Positions 12,798 through 21,095 of a DNA stretch of 27,016 nt are shown piece by piece; within the stretch, counting starts at the first letter, position 1; every line of letters starts with the position of its first letter. The DNA comes from an uncultured Acetatifactor sp. (GTDB lineage: Bacteria > Bacillota > Clostridia > Lachnospirales > Lachnospiraceae). Position numbers and translations under genes: made by a program. Location of the stretch: NCBI GenBank assembly GCA_910586835.1, contig CAJUJU010000055.1, positions 1 through 27,016 on the forward strand. The letters are read 5' to 3'. A model generated the notes under the pieces. It was not told the origin of the DNA and did not search any database. It worked only from the letters and a program-made list of their open reading frames with translations.

Positions 12798-13670
12798 ATG
12801 AATGTTGGTGAAATTGCATTCCCAAATTTGGGAATCTATCTGAAAAATGTGCCCAGGTCGTTCAGCGTGTTCGGCTTTGAGATTGCCTTTTACGGTCTCA
12901 TCATCGGCATCGGGGTTGTATCGGGTCTGCTGACGGCAGTACAGATCGCAAAAAAGACGGGGCAGGATCAGGATGACTATTGGGATTTTGCGATTTGGGC
13001 GGTGATTTTTTCCGTAATTGGGGCAAGGATTTATTATGTGATCTTTTCCTGGGATGATTACAAGGACAATCTGCTCAGTATCTTTCGTCTGCGCAGCGGC
13101 GGTATGGCGATATACGGCGCTGTCATCGCGGCGTTTATCACGCTGTTTGTGTGGTGCAGGATCAAGAAAAAGAATCCGCTGCTCATGGGGGACACCGCCA
13201 TGGCCGGCCTTGTCCTGGGACAGGCCATCGGCCGCTGGGGCAACTTCATGAACAGGGAAGTTTTCGGTGACTATTACAACGGCCTGTTTTCCATGCAGAT
13301 TCCCGTTGCGGATGTGCGGGACAGAAGCGATATTACGGAAAATATCTCCGCTCATATTCCGGAGGGGGCAAACTATATCAATGTGCATCCCACCTTTCTG
13401 TATGAGAGCGCATGGAATTTACTGGTTTTTGCCCTGCTGCTGGTCTATCGGAAACACAAGCGGTTTGACGGCGAGCTGTGCCTGCTTTATCTGGGGGGCT
13501 ATGGCCTGGGAAGATTTTTTATCGAGGGTATCCGAACGGATACACTGTTGATTCCGGGCACGACTGTTCCCGTTTCACAGGTGCTGGCACTGGCCATGCT
13601 GCTCTTTGCCGTGGGGGCGGATATTGTGATTCGGCTCCGGCTGAAAAAGGGTTCCGAGAAAGAAAAATAA
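12798..13670 (+). CDS. lgt: Prolipoprotein diacylglyceryl transferase
   Basis: 290-residue polytopic membrane enzyme that moves diacylglycerol from phosphatidylglycerol to the lipobox Cys of prolipoproteins, the first step of lipoprotein maturation. Visible features: about seven hydrophobic segments, RSGGMAIYGAVI (the family's glycine-rich loop, with Tyr where many have His), the Lgt signature GQAIGRWGNFMNREVFG with its conserved Arg and Asn residues, HPTFLYES, and GYGLGRFFIEGIRTD near the end. The start is ATG 12798, with GAGGTG upstream; the longer frame runs through the repeats and is rejected. Before insertion of the element it followed ychF directly, with the repeats between them. A terminator follows at 13761. 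Confidence 0.95.
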   Translation: MNVGEIAFPNLGIYLKNVPRSFSVFGFEIAFYGLIIGIGVVSGLLTAVQIAKKTGQDQDDYWDFAIWAVIFSVIGARIYYVIFSWDDYKDNLLSIFRLRSGGMAIYGAVIAAFITLFVWCRIKKKNPLLMGDTAMAGLVLGQAIGRWGNFMNREVFGDYYNGLFSMQIPVADVRDRSDITENISAHIPEGANYINVHPTFLYESAWNLLVFALLLVYRKHKRFDGELCLLYLGGYGLGRFFIEGIRTDTLLIPGTTVPVSQVLALAMLLFAVGADIVIRLRLKKGSEKEK

Positions 13671-13760
13671 TAAAAAAATCCGGAGGGGTCATATCTGAGG
13701 AATGGTATAGATGTGCCGTTTGGGATGTGAGCCTCCTACTATATATTGTACTTTTGGCGC

Positions 13761-13794
13761 AAAGAGCCCTGCAGAAATTCTGTCGGGCTCTTTT
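13761..13794 (+). terminator. Intrinsic terminator between lgt and the dcw cluster
   Basis: A perfect 9-bp stem (13761-13769 with 13785-13793), an extra inner pairing near 13772-13782, and a TTTT run at its end. The 90 bases between the lgt stop and this hairpin hold no gene. Confidence 0.85.
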
Positions 13795-13823
13795 GCTGTT
13801 TGGCTTTATCCAAAAGTTTTTAC

Positions 13824-13852
13824 TTGTAAAAACCCCCGAAATAGTTTAGAAT
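13824..13852 (+). promoter_or_regulatory. Promoter of the mraZ/dcw cluster
   Basis: TTGTAA (13824-13829), a 17-base spacer and TAGAAT (13847-13852), lying between the terminator and mraZ. Confidence 0.65.
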
Positions 13853-13859
13853 CTACTTA

Positions 13860-13897
13860 AAAGTGGGATGGAAATGGCATCAAATCCCATAAAGTGG
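13860..13897 (+). promoter_or_regulatory. Putative MraZ operator boxes
   Basis: AAAGTGG occurs at 13860-13866 and 13891-13897, with weaker copies AAATGG (13872) and AAATCC (13882) between them, giving 9-12 base spacing. MraZ binds short direct repeats of this kind just downstream of its own promoter (AAAGTGK in Mollicutes, TGGGN in E. coli). Position immediately after the -10 box fits autorepression. No gene lies in 13671-13972. Confidence 0.55.
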
Positions 13898-13972
13898 TAT
13901 AGAGGGCCTGAAGAGAGCCCGCGTTGATGCCGGATCCGGTGGCAGACCCATTTTTGACTGGTGGTGATTGCA

Positions 13973-14404
13973 ATGTTCATGGGCAGATACAATCATACAA
14001 TTGATCCGAAAGGCAGGTTAAGCATTCCTTCCAGATACCGAGAGGTGCTGGGCGACGAGTTTGTAGTTTCCAGAGGGATGGACGGCTGCTTATTTGTGTA
14101 TGGGATCGACGATTGGAAAGTCTTTGAGGCAAAGCTGGCATCACTGCCTTTGATCAATGCGGAGGCAAGACAATTTGCCAGATTTTTTCTTTCGGGTGCG
14201 CAGTATGTGTCGGTGGACAAGCAGGGCCGCATTCTGCTTCCTCAGGATCTGAGGGAATTTGCGCATCTTGACAGGGACGTGGTGCTGGCCGGAATGGGAG
14301 GCCGCATCGAGATCTGGAGTCTGGAAAAGTGGAACGAAAACAGTGAACAGGTTGATATCAACAAGATTTCCGAAGGAATGATCAACCTGGGACTCACCAT
14401 CTGA
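13973..14404 (+). CDS. mraZ: Transcriptional regulator MraZ
   Basis: 143 residues, the usual family length, with two SpoVT/AbrB-like swapped-hairpin repeats: MGRYNHTIDPKGRLSIPSRYRE and QYVSVDKQGRILLPQDLREFA. Each contains the conserved D-x-K/Q-G-R-(L/I) core that contacts DNA. MraZ forms ring oligomers and regulates the dcw cluster from sites upstream of itself. The ATG at 13973 is used because GGTGAT, complementary to the 16S tail, sits just upstream; a GTG at 13961 would add four residues. It is the first gene of the cluster, 37 bases before rsmH. Confidence 0.96.
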   Translation: MFMGRYNHTIDPKGRLSIPSRYREVLGDEFVVSRGMDGCLFVYGIDDWKVFEAKLASLPLINAEARQFARFFLSGAQYVSVDKQGRILLPQDLREFAHLDRDVVLAGMGGRIEIWSLEKWNENSEQVDINKISEGMINLGLTI

Positions 14405-14441
14405 TACACCGAAGAGGAGTACAGCATAACAGGAGCCGTCT

Positions 14442-15377
14442 ATGGAATTTACACATTATTCCGTGTTGCCTGCGGAGACCATCGAACAACTGCAAGTAAA
14501 ACCGGACGGCATCTATGCGGACGGAACGCTGGGAGGCGGCGGACATGCTTTTCTGGTCTGCAGCCTGCTTACCACAGGCCATCTCTACGGCATCGACCAG
14601 GATGAGGCGGCCATAGCGGCGGCTGGGGAGAGGCTTGCGCCTTTTGGGGACAGAGTGACGATCCTGAGGAACAATTTCTGTAATATGAGAGCTGCCCTGG
14701 GGGAACAGGGTGTGGAGCGAGTGGATGGTATTCTGCTGGACCTTGGGGTTTCTTCCTACCAGCTTGACACGAGGGAAAGGGGCTTTTCCTATCGTTATGA
14801 CGCGCCGCTGGATATGCGGATGGATCGGCGTCAGACCAGAACGGCAAGGGATATCATAAATAACTGTTCCGAGGGCGAGCTGTATCGTATCATCAGGGAT
14901 TACGGAGAAGAGCGGTTCGCGAAGAATATTGCAAAGCACATTGTGATGAGGAGGGCGGAAAAACCCATAGAGACGACCTTTGAACTGAACGATGTCATCA
15001 AGGGGGCCATACCTGCGAAGATGAGGCAGAACGGCCACCCTTCCAAGCAGACCTTTCAGGCCATTCGCATTGAATGCAACAGGGAGCTGGAGGTACTGAG
15101 GGATTCTCTGGAGGATCTTGTGGCGCTTTTGAACCCGGGGGGAAGATTGTGTGTAATTACCTTTCATTCCCTGGAGGATCGAATTGTCAAAACGGCTTTC
15201 AGAAGCTTTGAGAATCCCTGTGTCTGCCCGCCGGATTTTCCGGTGTGTGTGTGCGGAAGGGTATCCGGGGGAACTGTGGTCACGAGGAAGGCAATTCTGC
15301 CTTCCGGGGAGGAGCTTGCGGCGAATAATCGTTCAAAGAGTGCAAAGCTGAGAGTATTTGAGAAAAGAATGGATTGA
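14442..15377 (+). CDS. rsmH: 16S rRNA (cytosine1402-N4)-methyltransferase RsmH
   Basis: 311 residues. The N-terminus EFTHYSVLPAETIEQL is the family start, followed by the SAM-binding loop YADGTLGGGGHA and the DGILLDLGVSSYQLD motif. The conserved GHPSKQTFQAIRIECNREL and VITFHSLEDRIVK segments of MraW/RsmH are present. It N4-methylates C1402 in the ribosomal P site, using S-adenosylmethionine. AGGAG lies six bases before the ATG. The Cys-rich stretch CVCPPDFPVCVCG near the end is common in Firmicutes members. The next gene, ftsL, starts 25 bases after its stop. Confidence 0.97.
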   Translation: MEFTHYSVLPAETIEQLQVKPDGIYADGTLGGGGHAFLVCSLLTTGHLYGIDQDEAAIAAAGERLAPFGDRVTILRNNFCNMRAALGEQGVERVDGILLDLGVSSYQLDTRERGFSYRYDAPLDMRMDRRQTRTARDIINNCSEGELYRIIRDYGEERFAKNIAKHIVMRRAEKPIETTFELNDVIKGAIPAKMRQNGHPSKQTFQAIRIECNRELEVLRDSLEDLVALLNPGGRLCVITFHSLEDRIVKTAFRSFENPCVCPPDFPVCVCGRVSGGTVVTRKAILPSGEELAANNRSKSAKLRVFEKRMD

Positions 15378-15402
15378 AAAGATCAGGAAGCAGGAAAACG
15401 GA

Positions 15403-16086
15403 ATGAGCTATGACAGAAGGAATGACAGAAGGCCTGCATATGAAAAGGAGTCGGGGACGGAGAGCCAGAGGAGCCGCCAGTCCTACGTTTATGGGAATAC
15501 CGTAAGAAAAGTACAGCCGGAGGGAAGAAGAAACCGTCAGAACAATGCTGAGAGAAGAACCGCGCAGAGGACACAGCCGGAGGGAAGGGGAAGCCGTCAG
15601 AACAATGCTGAGAGAAAGTCCGTGCAGAGGACACGACCGGAGGGAAGAGGAAGCCGTCAGAACTATGTAAACGGGAATGCGGTTCGTAAATCGGAGGTAA
15701 GGAGGCGGCCGGAGGAGGCGCCGGTAAGACAGGTACAGCCTGCAGTCCGCAAAAACAGGGAAAAGGCGCGCCGTATGAGCGCCGGATATGTGATTTTCCT
15801 GGCAGCGGCCATGTGTGCCGTGGCGTTTATTCTGGTAAACTATGTACAGCTTCAGGCGGAGCTGACCAGCCGTATCCGACAGGTATCCACAAAGGAGAGC
15901 GAGCTGAACAGCTTGAAATCCGAAAACGACGAGGAATATAACAGGATTATCAACAGCATAAATCTGGAGGAGATCAAGCGCATCGCCATCGGGGAACTGG
16001 GGATGATTTACGCGCAGGAGGGGCAGATCGTGCCCTATTCCAACAAGAACAACGACTATATGCGTCAGGTTCCCGGAAGCAATTGA
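15403..16086 (+). CDS. ftsL: Cell division protein FtsL-like, with long repetitive basic N-terminal tail
   Basis: 227 residues; identification rests on position between rsmH and the PBP gene and on topology. A strongly basic, disordered cytoplasmic tail (1-124) precedes one membrane segment (about 126-147) and a coiled coil (about 148-195) ending in RIAIGELGMIYAQEGQIVPY, the FtsL/DivIC-like end. The tail holds two full and one partial copies of a 20-residue repeat (PEGRxxRQNNAERxxxQRT, from residue 38). FtsL joins FtsQ/DivIB and DivIC in the division complex that activates FtsW and the class B PBP. The ATG at 15403 is preceded by AGGAAAACGG. Its length is well above the usual 100-130 because of the tail. 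Confidence 0.85.
   Translation: MSYDRRNDRRPAYEKESGTESQRSRQSYVYGNTVRKVQPEGRRNRQNNAERRTAQRTQPEGRGSRQNNAERKSVQRTRPEGRGSRQNYVNGNAVRKSEVRRRPEEAPVRQVQPAVRKNREKARRMSAGYVIFLAAAMCAVAFILVNYVQLQAELTSRIRQVSTKESELNSLKSENDEEYNRIINSINLEEIKRIAIGELGMIYAQEGQIVPYSNKNNDYMRQVPGSN
15514..15660 (+). repeat. 60-base tandem repeat inside ftsL
   Basis: Two full 60-base units (15514-15573 and 15574-15633) and a partial third (from 15634) encode the 20-residue Arg/Gln/Asn-rich repeat in the cytoplasmic tail. The units are highly similar at DNA level, indicating recent duplication and a possible length-variable locus. Confidence 0.85.
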
Positions 16087-16100
16087 CGAAGGAGCGGGCA

Positions 16101-18290
16101 TTGGAGAAACAAAATAATAATAAATTTTCCATCAAGATGCAGAAGAAGCTGGTGGTGCTGTTCATCTTTGTGATGCTGGCGCTGAGCATATTGATTGTGC
16201 GGATTATCATGCTCACCTTTGAGAGCGGTACGCTTTATCAGAAGCAGGTGCTGATTCAGCAGCAGTATGATTCCAGTACCTTGCCTTATCGGCGAGGGGA
16301 TATTGTAGATGCCAAGGGAACCAGGCTTGCCACCAGTGAAAAGGTGTATAACCTGGTGATTGACGCGAAGGTCATGAACACCAAACTGGGCGGCAAGACA
16401 CCCTATCTGGAGCCGTCGCTGGAGGCCCTGGGACAGAATTTTGAACTGGATATGGGAGCCATCAGAGAGTATGTATCCAGCAACAAAACCTCATCCTGGT
16501 ATGTGCCGCTCCGACGGCTGAGCTATGAGCAGATCAGCGGTTTTCTGGAGGCACAGAAGGACAATGCCAATATAAAGGGCGTGTGGTTTGAGGAGGAGTA
16601 CAAGAGGGTCTATCCCTACGGCTCCCTTGCGGCGGATGCCATCGGCTTTACCACCTCGGACAGCCAGGGATTATACGGGCTGGAGGAATATTATAACGAT
16701 ATTCTGAACGGAATCAACGGAAGAGAATACGGCTATCTCAACGACGATCTGGATCTGGAGCGGACGGTGAAGGCAGCCGTGGACGGCAACAATATTCACA
16801 GCACCATCGACACCAACGCTCAGCTTATGGTGGAGAAGTATCTGAAAAAATTCATGGAGGAGCACAAGGATGAGGCACATCCCGGAAACGGTGCGGAAAA
16901 CGTGGGCTGTGTGATTCAGTGGGTGAACTCCGGTGAGATTCTGGCTATGGCCAGCATGCCGAATTATGATCTGAATGATGTCCGAAATCCGCAGAGCCTT
17001 CTGGGCTCCATGATGGTGGAGAAGGTGCCGAATCAAAACGGCACCTATCAGATCAAAAAGAACGGTCAGGTCATCGACCAGGCGGCGCTGGACGCCATGG
17101 ATGACGACCAGCTGACCCTGAATCTGAACAACCTCTGGAAGAATTACTGCATCACCGGAACCTATGAGCCGGGTTCCACGGCGAAGCCCTTCACTGTCGC
17201 GGCGGCGCTGGAAAAGGGAGCTATCGCGCCCGGAAATACCTTTGAGTGTACCGGCCGGATGGAGATCGGAGGCTATACGATCAAGTGCCACAACGGCGTG
17301 TGCGGCACGGTGTCACTGGAGAAGGCCGTGGCAAAGTCCTGTAACGTGTCCATGATGAAGATTGCCAATATCCTGGGATCGGAGGAATTCTGTGAGTATC
17401 AGGAGATTTTCAATTTTGGCCTGAAGACCAACATCGATCTGGCCGGGGAGGCAAGGACGGCGTCTCTGATTTACACGGCGGACAAAATGGGACCGACGGA
17501 TCTGGCCACCAACAGCTTCGGCCAGAACTTTAACGTGACCATGGTGCAGATGATCACAGGGTTCAGTGCACTGATCAACGGCGGATATTATTATGAGCCG
17601 CACATGGTGAATAAGATCACCAACGCTGCCGGCGCAACCGTGCAGAATATTGAGCCGAGAGTATTGAAACAGACCATTTCGGAGGATACCTCCGAGTACA
17701 TCAGGCAGTATTGCAGGGCAGTGGTGGAGTACGGGACGGGAAAGACCGCCAGGCCCGCAGGCTATATGATCGGCGGCAAGACGGGAACGGCGGAGACCAT
17801 TGACCAGAATACCCACAAGCGTTCCGAGACGGAGCATGTGGTCTCCTTTATGGGTTATGCTCCGGCGGACGATCCTCAGATTGCCATCTATGTGGTGGTG
17901 GATCGGCCAAACGTTGCAAAGCAGGACAACGCCAGACTGGCAACCCGCCTTGTGCGCAGTATTCTCACGGAGCTGCTTCCCTATCTGAATATCTTCATGA
18001 CGGAGCCGTTAAGCGAGGAGGAGGTCCGGGAGCTGGAGGCGCTGAACCTGGAGATCACCACGGAGTACAGGAGACAGCCCGGGGACGGACAGCCGTCGGA
18101 GGGAGGAGACACTCCCGTGGCGCCGGGTGAGAACCAGCCGGCGTGGATGGGCTTTCCAATCGATCCGGAAAGCGGTTATCGGGTGGATCCGGCTACCGGT
18201 TACAAATACGATGCCCAGGAGGGCTTCCTGGTGGAAGGAGATGAGGCGGTAATGGGCGTGGAGGGACCGGTTAACCCAAACATCAACTAA
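16101..18290 (+). CDS. Class B penicillin-binding protein (FtsI/PBP2B-like transpeptidase)
   Basis: 729 residues from a TTG at 16101, which has AAGGAG six bases upstream; an earlier in-frame TTG (16083) lacks a site. One N-terminal membrane anchor (about 16-40), a PBP dimerisation domain (about 60-220) and a transpeptidase domain. Active-site motifs are S359-T-A-K, S413-C-N and K560-T-G. It cross-links septal peptidoglycan with FtsW as its glycosyltransferase partner. The C-terminal tail after about 650 is Pro/Gly/Glu-rich with the tandem-like IDPESGYRVDPATGYKYD, and there are no PASTA domains. A second class B PBP follows; this first one is the probable vegetative division PBP. Confidence 0.93.
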   Translation: MEKQNNNKFSIKMQKKLVVLFIFVMLALSILIVRIIMLTFESGTLYQKQVLIQQQYDSSTLPYRRGDIVDAKGTRLATSEKVYNLVIDAKVMNTKLGGKTPYLEPSLEALGQNFELDMGAIREYVSSNKTSSWYVPLRRLSYEQISGFLEAQKDNANIKGVWFEEEYKRVYPYGSLAADAIGFTTSDSQGLYGLEEYYNDILNGINGREYGYLNDDLDLERTVKAAVDGNNIHSTIDTNAQLMVEKYLKKFMEEHKDEAHPGNGAENVGCVIQWVNSGEILAMASMPNYDLNDVRNPQSLLGSMMVEKVPNQNGTYQIKKNGQVIDQAALDAMDDDQLTLNLNNLWKNYCITGTYEPGSTAKPFTVAAALEKGAIAPGNTFECTGRMEIGGYTIKCHNGVCGTVSLEKAVAKSCNVSMMKIANILGSEEFCEYQEIFNFGLKTNIDLAGEARTASLIYTADKMGPTDLATNSFGQNFNVTMVQMITGFSALINGGYYYEPHMVNKITNAAGATVQNIEPRVLKQTISEDTSEYIRQYCRAVVEYGTGKTARPAGYMIGGKTGTAETIDQNTHKRSETEHVVSFMGYAPADDPQIAIYVVVDRPNVAKQDNARLATRLVRSILTELLPYLNIFMTEPLSEEEVRELEALNLEITTEYRRQPGDGQPSEGGDTPVAPGENQPAWMGFPIDPESGYRVDPATGYKYDAQEGFLVEGDEAVMGVEGPVNPNIN

Positions 18291-18300
18291 AGAAATTCAT

Positions 18301-18354
18301 AACCTCATAAAAAAGGGAATAAAGTATATCAACACCTTTTTTGTGAGGTTTTTT
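18301..18354 (+). promoter_or_regulatory. Terminator-like hairpin covering the spoVD ribosome-binding site
   Basis: 18301-18316 pairs with 18335-18350 over 16 positions, with one T-G wobble and an 18-base loop. The 3' arm contains GAGG, the only Shine-Dalgarno for spoVD, and runs into six Ts (18349-18354) that directly abut the ATG. The element therefore looks like both a Rho-independent terminator and a ribosome-site lock. Confidence 0.8.
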
Positions 18355-20091
18355 ATGCTGACGGACAACAATAAAATATTTCACAGAAAGAAGATACTGA
18401 CGATTTTTCTTGTCTGTGCGGGAATCCTGGTTCTCCTGTTCGGCAGACTCGTGTACCTGTGCGTGTGGGAGGCGGAGCATTATTCGCGGATGGCCACGGA
18501 GCTTCACGAGAGAGAGCGGAGCATCAAGGCAGCCAGGGGGAGGATCCTGGACTGCAACGGAAAAGTGCTTGCGGACAACAAGACGGTCTGCACGGTGTCC
18601 GTGATACATAATCAGCTGGAGGACCCGGAGGAGGTCATAAGGGTTCTCTGCGAGGAACTGGATCTGTCCGAGGAATATGTGAGAAAGCGTGTGGAGAAAT
18701 ATTCTTCCATGGAGCGAATCAGGAGCAATGTGGAGAAGGCAGTGGGGGACAGGATCCGGGAGTACGACCTGGCCGGAGTTAAAGTGGATGAGGATTATAA
18801 GCGGTTTTACCCCTACGGCGACCTGGCCAGCAAGGTGCTGGGTTTCACGGGAGGAGACAATCAGGGAATCATCGGCCTGGAAGTGATCTATGAGGATTAT
18901 CTTCAGGGAAAGGAGGGAAAAATCCTGACGGTGACGGATGCCAAAGGGCTGGAGGTGGAGGCCGCTGGGGAGCGGAGGCTGGAGCCGGAGAGCGGTCATG
19001 ACCTGTATATCAGCATGGATATGAACATTCAGTCCTATGCCACACAGCTGGCCCGGCAGGCCATGGCTACGAAGGAGGCGGACAGCGTTTCCATTCTGGT
19101 CATGAACCCCCAAAACGGAGAGATCTATGCCATGGTGAATGTGCCGGAGTTTGACCTGAACAATCCCTATGAGCTGCCGGAGGGCACTCCCGAGACGGTC
19201 TCGGCGGAGGAAAAACAGAATCTGCTCAACGGCATGTGGAGAAACGGCTGTATCAACGATACCTATGAGCCGGGTTCAACCTTCAAGATTATCACTGCAG
19301 CGGCGGGACTGGAGGAGGGAGTGATCACCACGCAAAGCAGCTTCAGCTGTCCTGGTTTTATCATCGTGGATGACCGGAAGATCCGCTGCCACAAGATTGC
19401 CGGCCACGGCTCCCAGGATTTTACCCACTGTATGATGAATTCCTGCAATCCCGCGCTGATTTCGGTGGGGCTGCGCCTGGGACTGGACAAATATTATGCA
19501 TATTTTGAGCAGTTCGGACTGAAGGAGAGAACGGGGATCGATCTGCCGGGAGAGGCGGGGACGATCATGCACAAGAAGGAGAACATGGGCAATGTTGAGC
19601 TTGCCACGGTTTCCTTCGGACAGTCTTTTCAGATCACGCCCATTCAGCTGATTACCACCGCTTCTTCCATTGTGAACGGCGGAAACCGGATCACTCCCCA
19701 CTTTGGCGTGAAGACCGTGGATGCCGGGGGAAACGTGCTGGAGACCTTTGAATATCCGGTGAGGGCGGGCATCGTGTCCGAGGAGACCAGCGCCACCATG
19801 CGGGAGATCCTGGAGATGGTGGTGTCGGAAGGATCCGGGAAAAACGGCGGCATCGCCGGTTTTCGCATCGGCGGAAAGACGGCCACCAGCCAGACGCTTC
19901 CCAGAGGGAGCGGCAGATATATCTCTTCCTTTATCGGCTTTGCTCCGGCGGATGATCCCCAGGTCATAGCCCTTGCCATCATCAATAATCCCCAGGGCGT
20001 CTATTATGGGGGACAGGTGGCGGCGCCGGTGGTACGTCAGCTTTTTGAAAATATCCTTCCGTATTTGGGAATAATGGGGTATAATCAATGA
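18355..20091 (+). CDS. spoVD: Class B penicillin-binding protein, SpoVD-like
   Basis: 578 residues from the ATG at 18355, preceded by GAGG at six to seven bases; the GTG at 18343 has no site. One membrane anchor (about 14-36), a dimerisation domain with RGRILDCNGKVLA, and a transpeptidase domain. Motifs: S308-T-F-K, S363-C-N, and K508-T-A where the family nearly always has KTG. The SpoVD assignment is from gene order (second class B PBP between ftsI and mraY) and size; no PASTA domain is present. In sporulating Clostridia SpoVD makes spore cortex peptidoglycan. Its ribosome site is buried in a terminator-like hairpin, which would separate its expression from the upstream division genes. Confidence 0.85.
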   Translation: MLTDNNKIFHRKKILTIFLVCAGILVLLFGRLVYLCVWEAEHYSRMATELHERERSIKAARGRILDCNGKVLADNKTVCTVSVIHNQLEDPEEVIRVLCEELDLSEEYVRKRVEKYSSMERIRSNVEKAVGDRIREYDLAGVKVDEDYKRFYPYGDLASKVLGFTGGDNQGIIGLEVIYEDYLQGKEGKILTVTDAKGLEVEAAGERRLEPESGHDLYISMDMNIQSYATQLARQAMATKEADSVSILVMNPQNGEIYAMVNVPEFDLNNPYELPEGTPETVSAEEKQNLLNGMWRNGCINDTYEPGSTFKIITAAAGLEEGVITTQSSFSCPGFIIVDDRKIRCHKIAGHGSQDFTHCMMNSCNPALISVGLRLGLDKYYAYFEQFGLKERTGIDLPGEAGTIMHKKENMGNVELATVSFGQSFQITPIQLITTASSIVNGGNRITPHFGVKTVDAGGNVLETFEYPVRAGIVSEETSATMREILEMVVSEGSGKNGGIAGFRIGGKTATSQTLPRGSGRYISSFIGFAPADDPQVIALAIINNPQGVYYGGQVAAPVVRQLFENILPYLGIMGYNQ

Positions 20092-20103
20092 AAGGAAAAT
20101 GTG

Positions 20104-21060
20104 ATGAGTAGAGTCTGTATTCTGGCTGTGCTGATTTCCTTCGGCATCAGTTCTCTTTTGGGGCCTGTTGTCATTCCCTGGCTGAAAAGGCTGAAGATTG
20201 GTCAGACGGTGAGGGAGGACGGTCCCGCGGCACATCTGAAAAAAAACGGCACACCCACCATGGGAGGGGTTCTGATTCTGCTGGGGGTATCAGTGACAAC
20301 GCTGATTTTCCTGAAGGATTACCCAGGTACTGCGCCTATTCTTTTTCTCACTGTGGGCTTTGGTCTGATCGGATTTCTGGATGACTACATAAAAGTGCTC
20401 TGCAGGCGTTCCATGGGTCTGACTCCCCTGCAGAAGCTGACGGGGCAGATTGGGGTGACGGCTCTGTTCGCCTGGTATCTGCTTCACTATACGGATGTGA
20501 GTCTGGCAATGAGGGTGCCGTTCTTTCCGGATCGCTACCTGGACTTCGGCGTGTGGAATCTGCCCATTCTCTTTTTTATCGTGCTGGGCACGGTGAACGG
20601 CGTCAATTTCACGGATGGTCTGGACGGGCTGGCAGGCAGTGTCACGTTGATGGTGACGGTGTTTTTTACGGCGGTGGCCATCGGGGAAAGGAGCGGCATC
20701 GAGCCGGTGACCTGCGCGGTGGCGGGAGCGCTTCTGGGCTTTCTGCTGTTTAACGTGTATCCGGCGGCAGTGTTTATGGGAGATACGGGTTCTCTGGCGC
20801 TGGGCGGCTTTGTGGCGGCGTGCGGTTATCTGCTGCAAATGCCTCTGTACATTGCCCTGGTGGGAGCGGTTTATCTGGCGGAGGTTCTATCCGTCATCCT
20901 TCAGGTGGCATACTTTAAGGCCAGCGGGGGAAGAAGGCTGTTCAAGATGGCTCCGCTGCACCATCATTTTGAACTGTGCGGCTGGTCCGAGACCAGAATT
21001 GCGGCGGTATTTACGATCATAACAGCCCTGATGTGTCTGGTGGGGCTGCTGTCGTCATAA
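20104..21060 (+). CDS. mraY: Phospho-N-acetylmuramoyl-pentapeptide-transferase
   Basis: 318-residue polytopic membrane enzyme that joins UDP-MurNAc-pentapeptide to undecaprenyl phosphate to make lipid I. Family motifs are all present: HLKKNGTPTMGG, the Mg-binding GFLDDYIKV, NFTDGLDGLAG, VFMGDTGSLALGG and the cytoplasmic PLHHHFELCGW. About ten hydrophobic segments are visible. The ATG at 20104 is chosen, with AAAGGA at seven or eight bases; the GTG at 20101 is directly adjacent. It follows spoVD by 12 bases and is 35 bases before murD, clearly one operon. The next enzyme in the pathway, MurG, is not encoded in this window. Confidence 0.97.
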   Translation: MSRVCILAVLISFGISSLLGPVVIPWLKRLKIGQTVREDGPAAHLKKNGTPTMGGVLILLGVSVTTLIFLKDYPGTAPILFLTVGFGLIGFLDDYIKVLCRRSMGLTPLQKLTGQIGVTALFAWYLLHYTDVSLAMRVPFFPDRYLDFGVWNLPILFFIVLGTVNGVNFTDGLDGLAGSVTLMVTVFFTAVAIGERSGIEPVTCAVAGALLGFLLFNVYPAAVFMGDTGSLALGGFVAACGYLLQMPLYIALVGAVYLAEVLSVILQVAYFKASGGRRLFKMAPLHHHFELCGWSETRIAAVFTIITALMCLVGLLSS

Positions 21061-21095
21061 AAGGTCTGCTGAGGCGGACGCAGGAGGTAGAGTGG

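Noticed and set aside
18283..19113. Minus-strand open frame of 276 codons opposite spoVD
   Set aside because: Shadow of spoVD; low-complexity His/Leu/Gln composition and no ribosome site of note.
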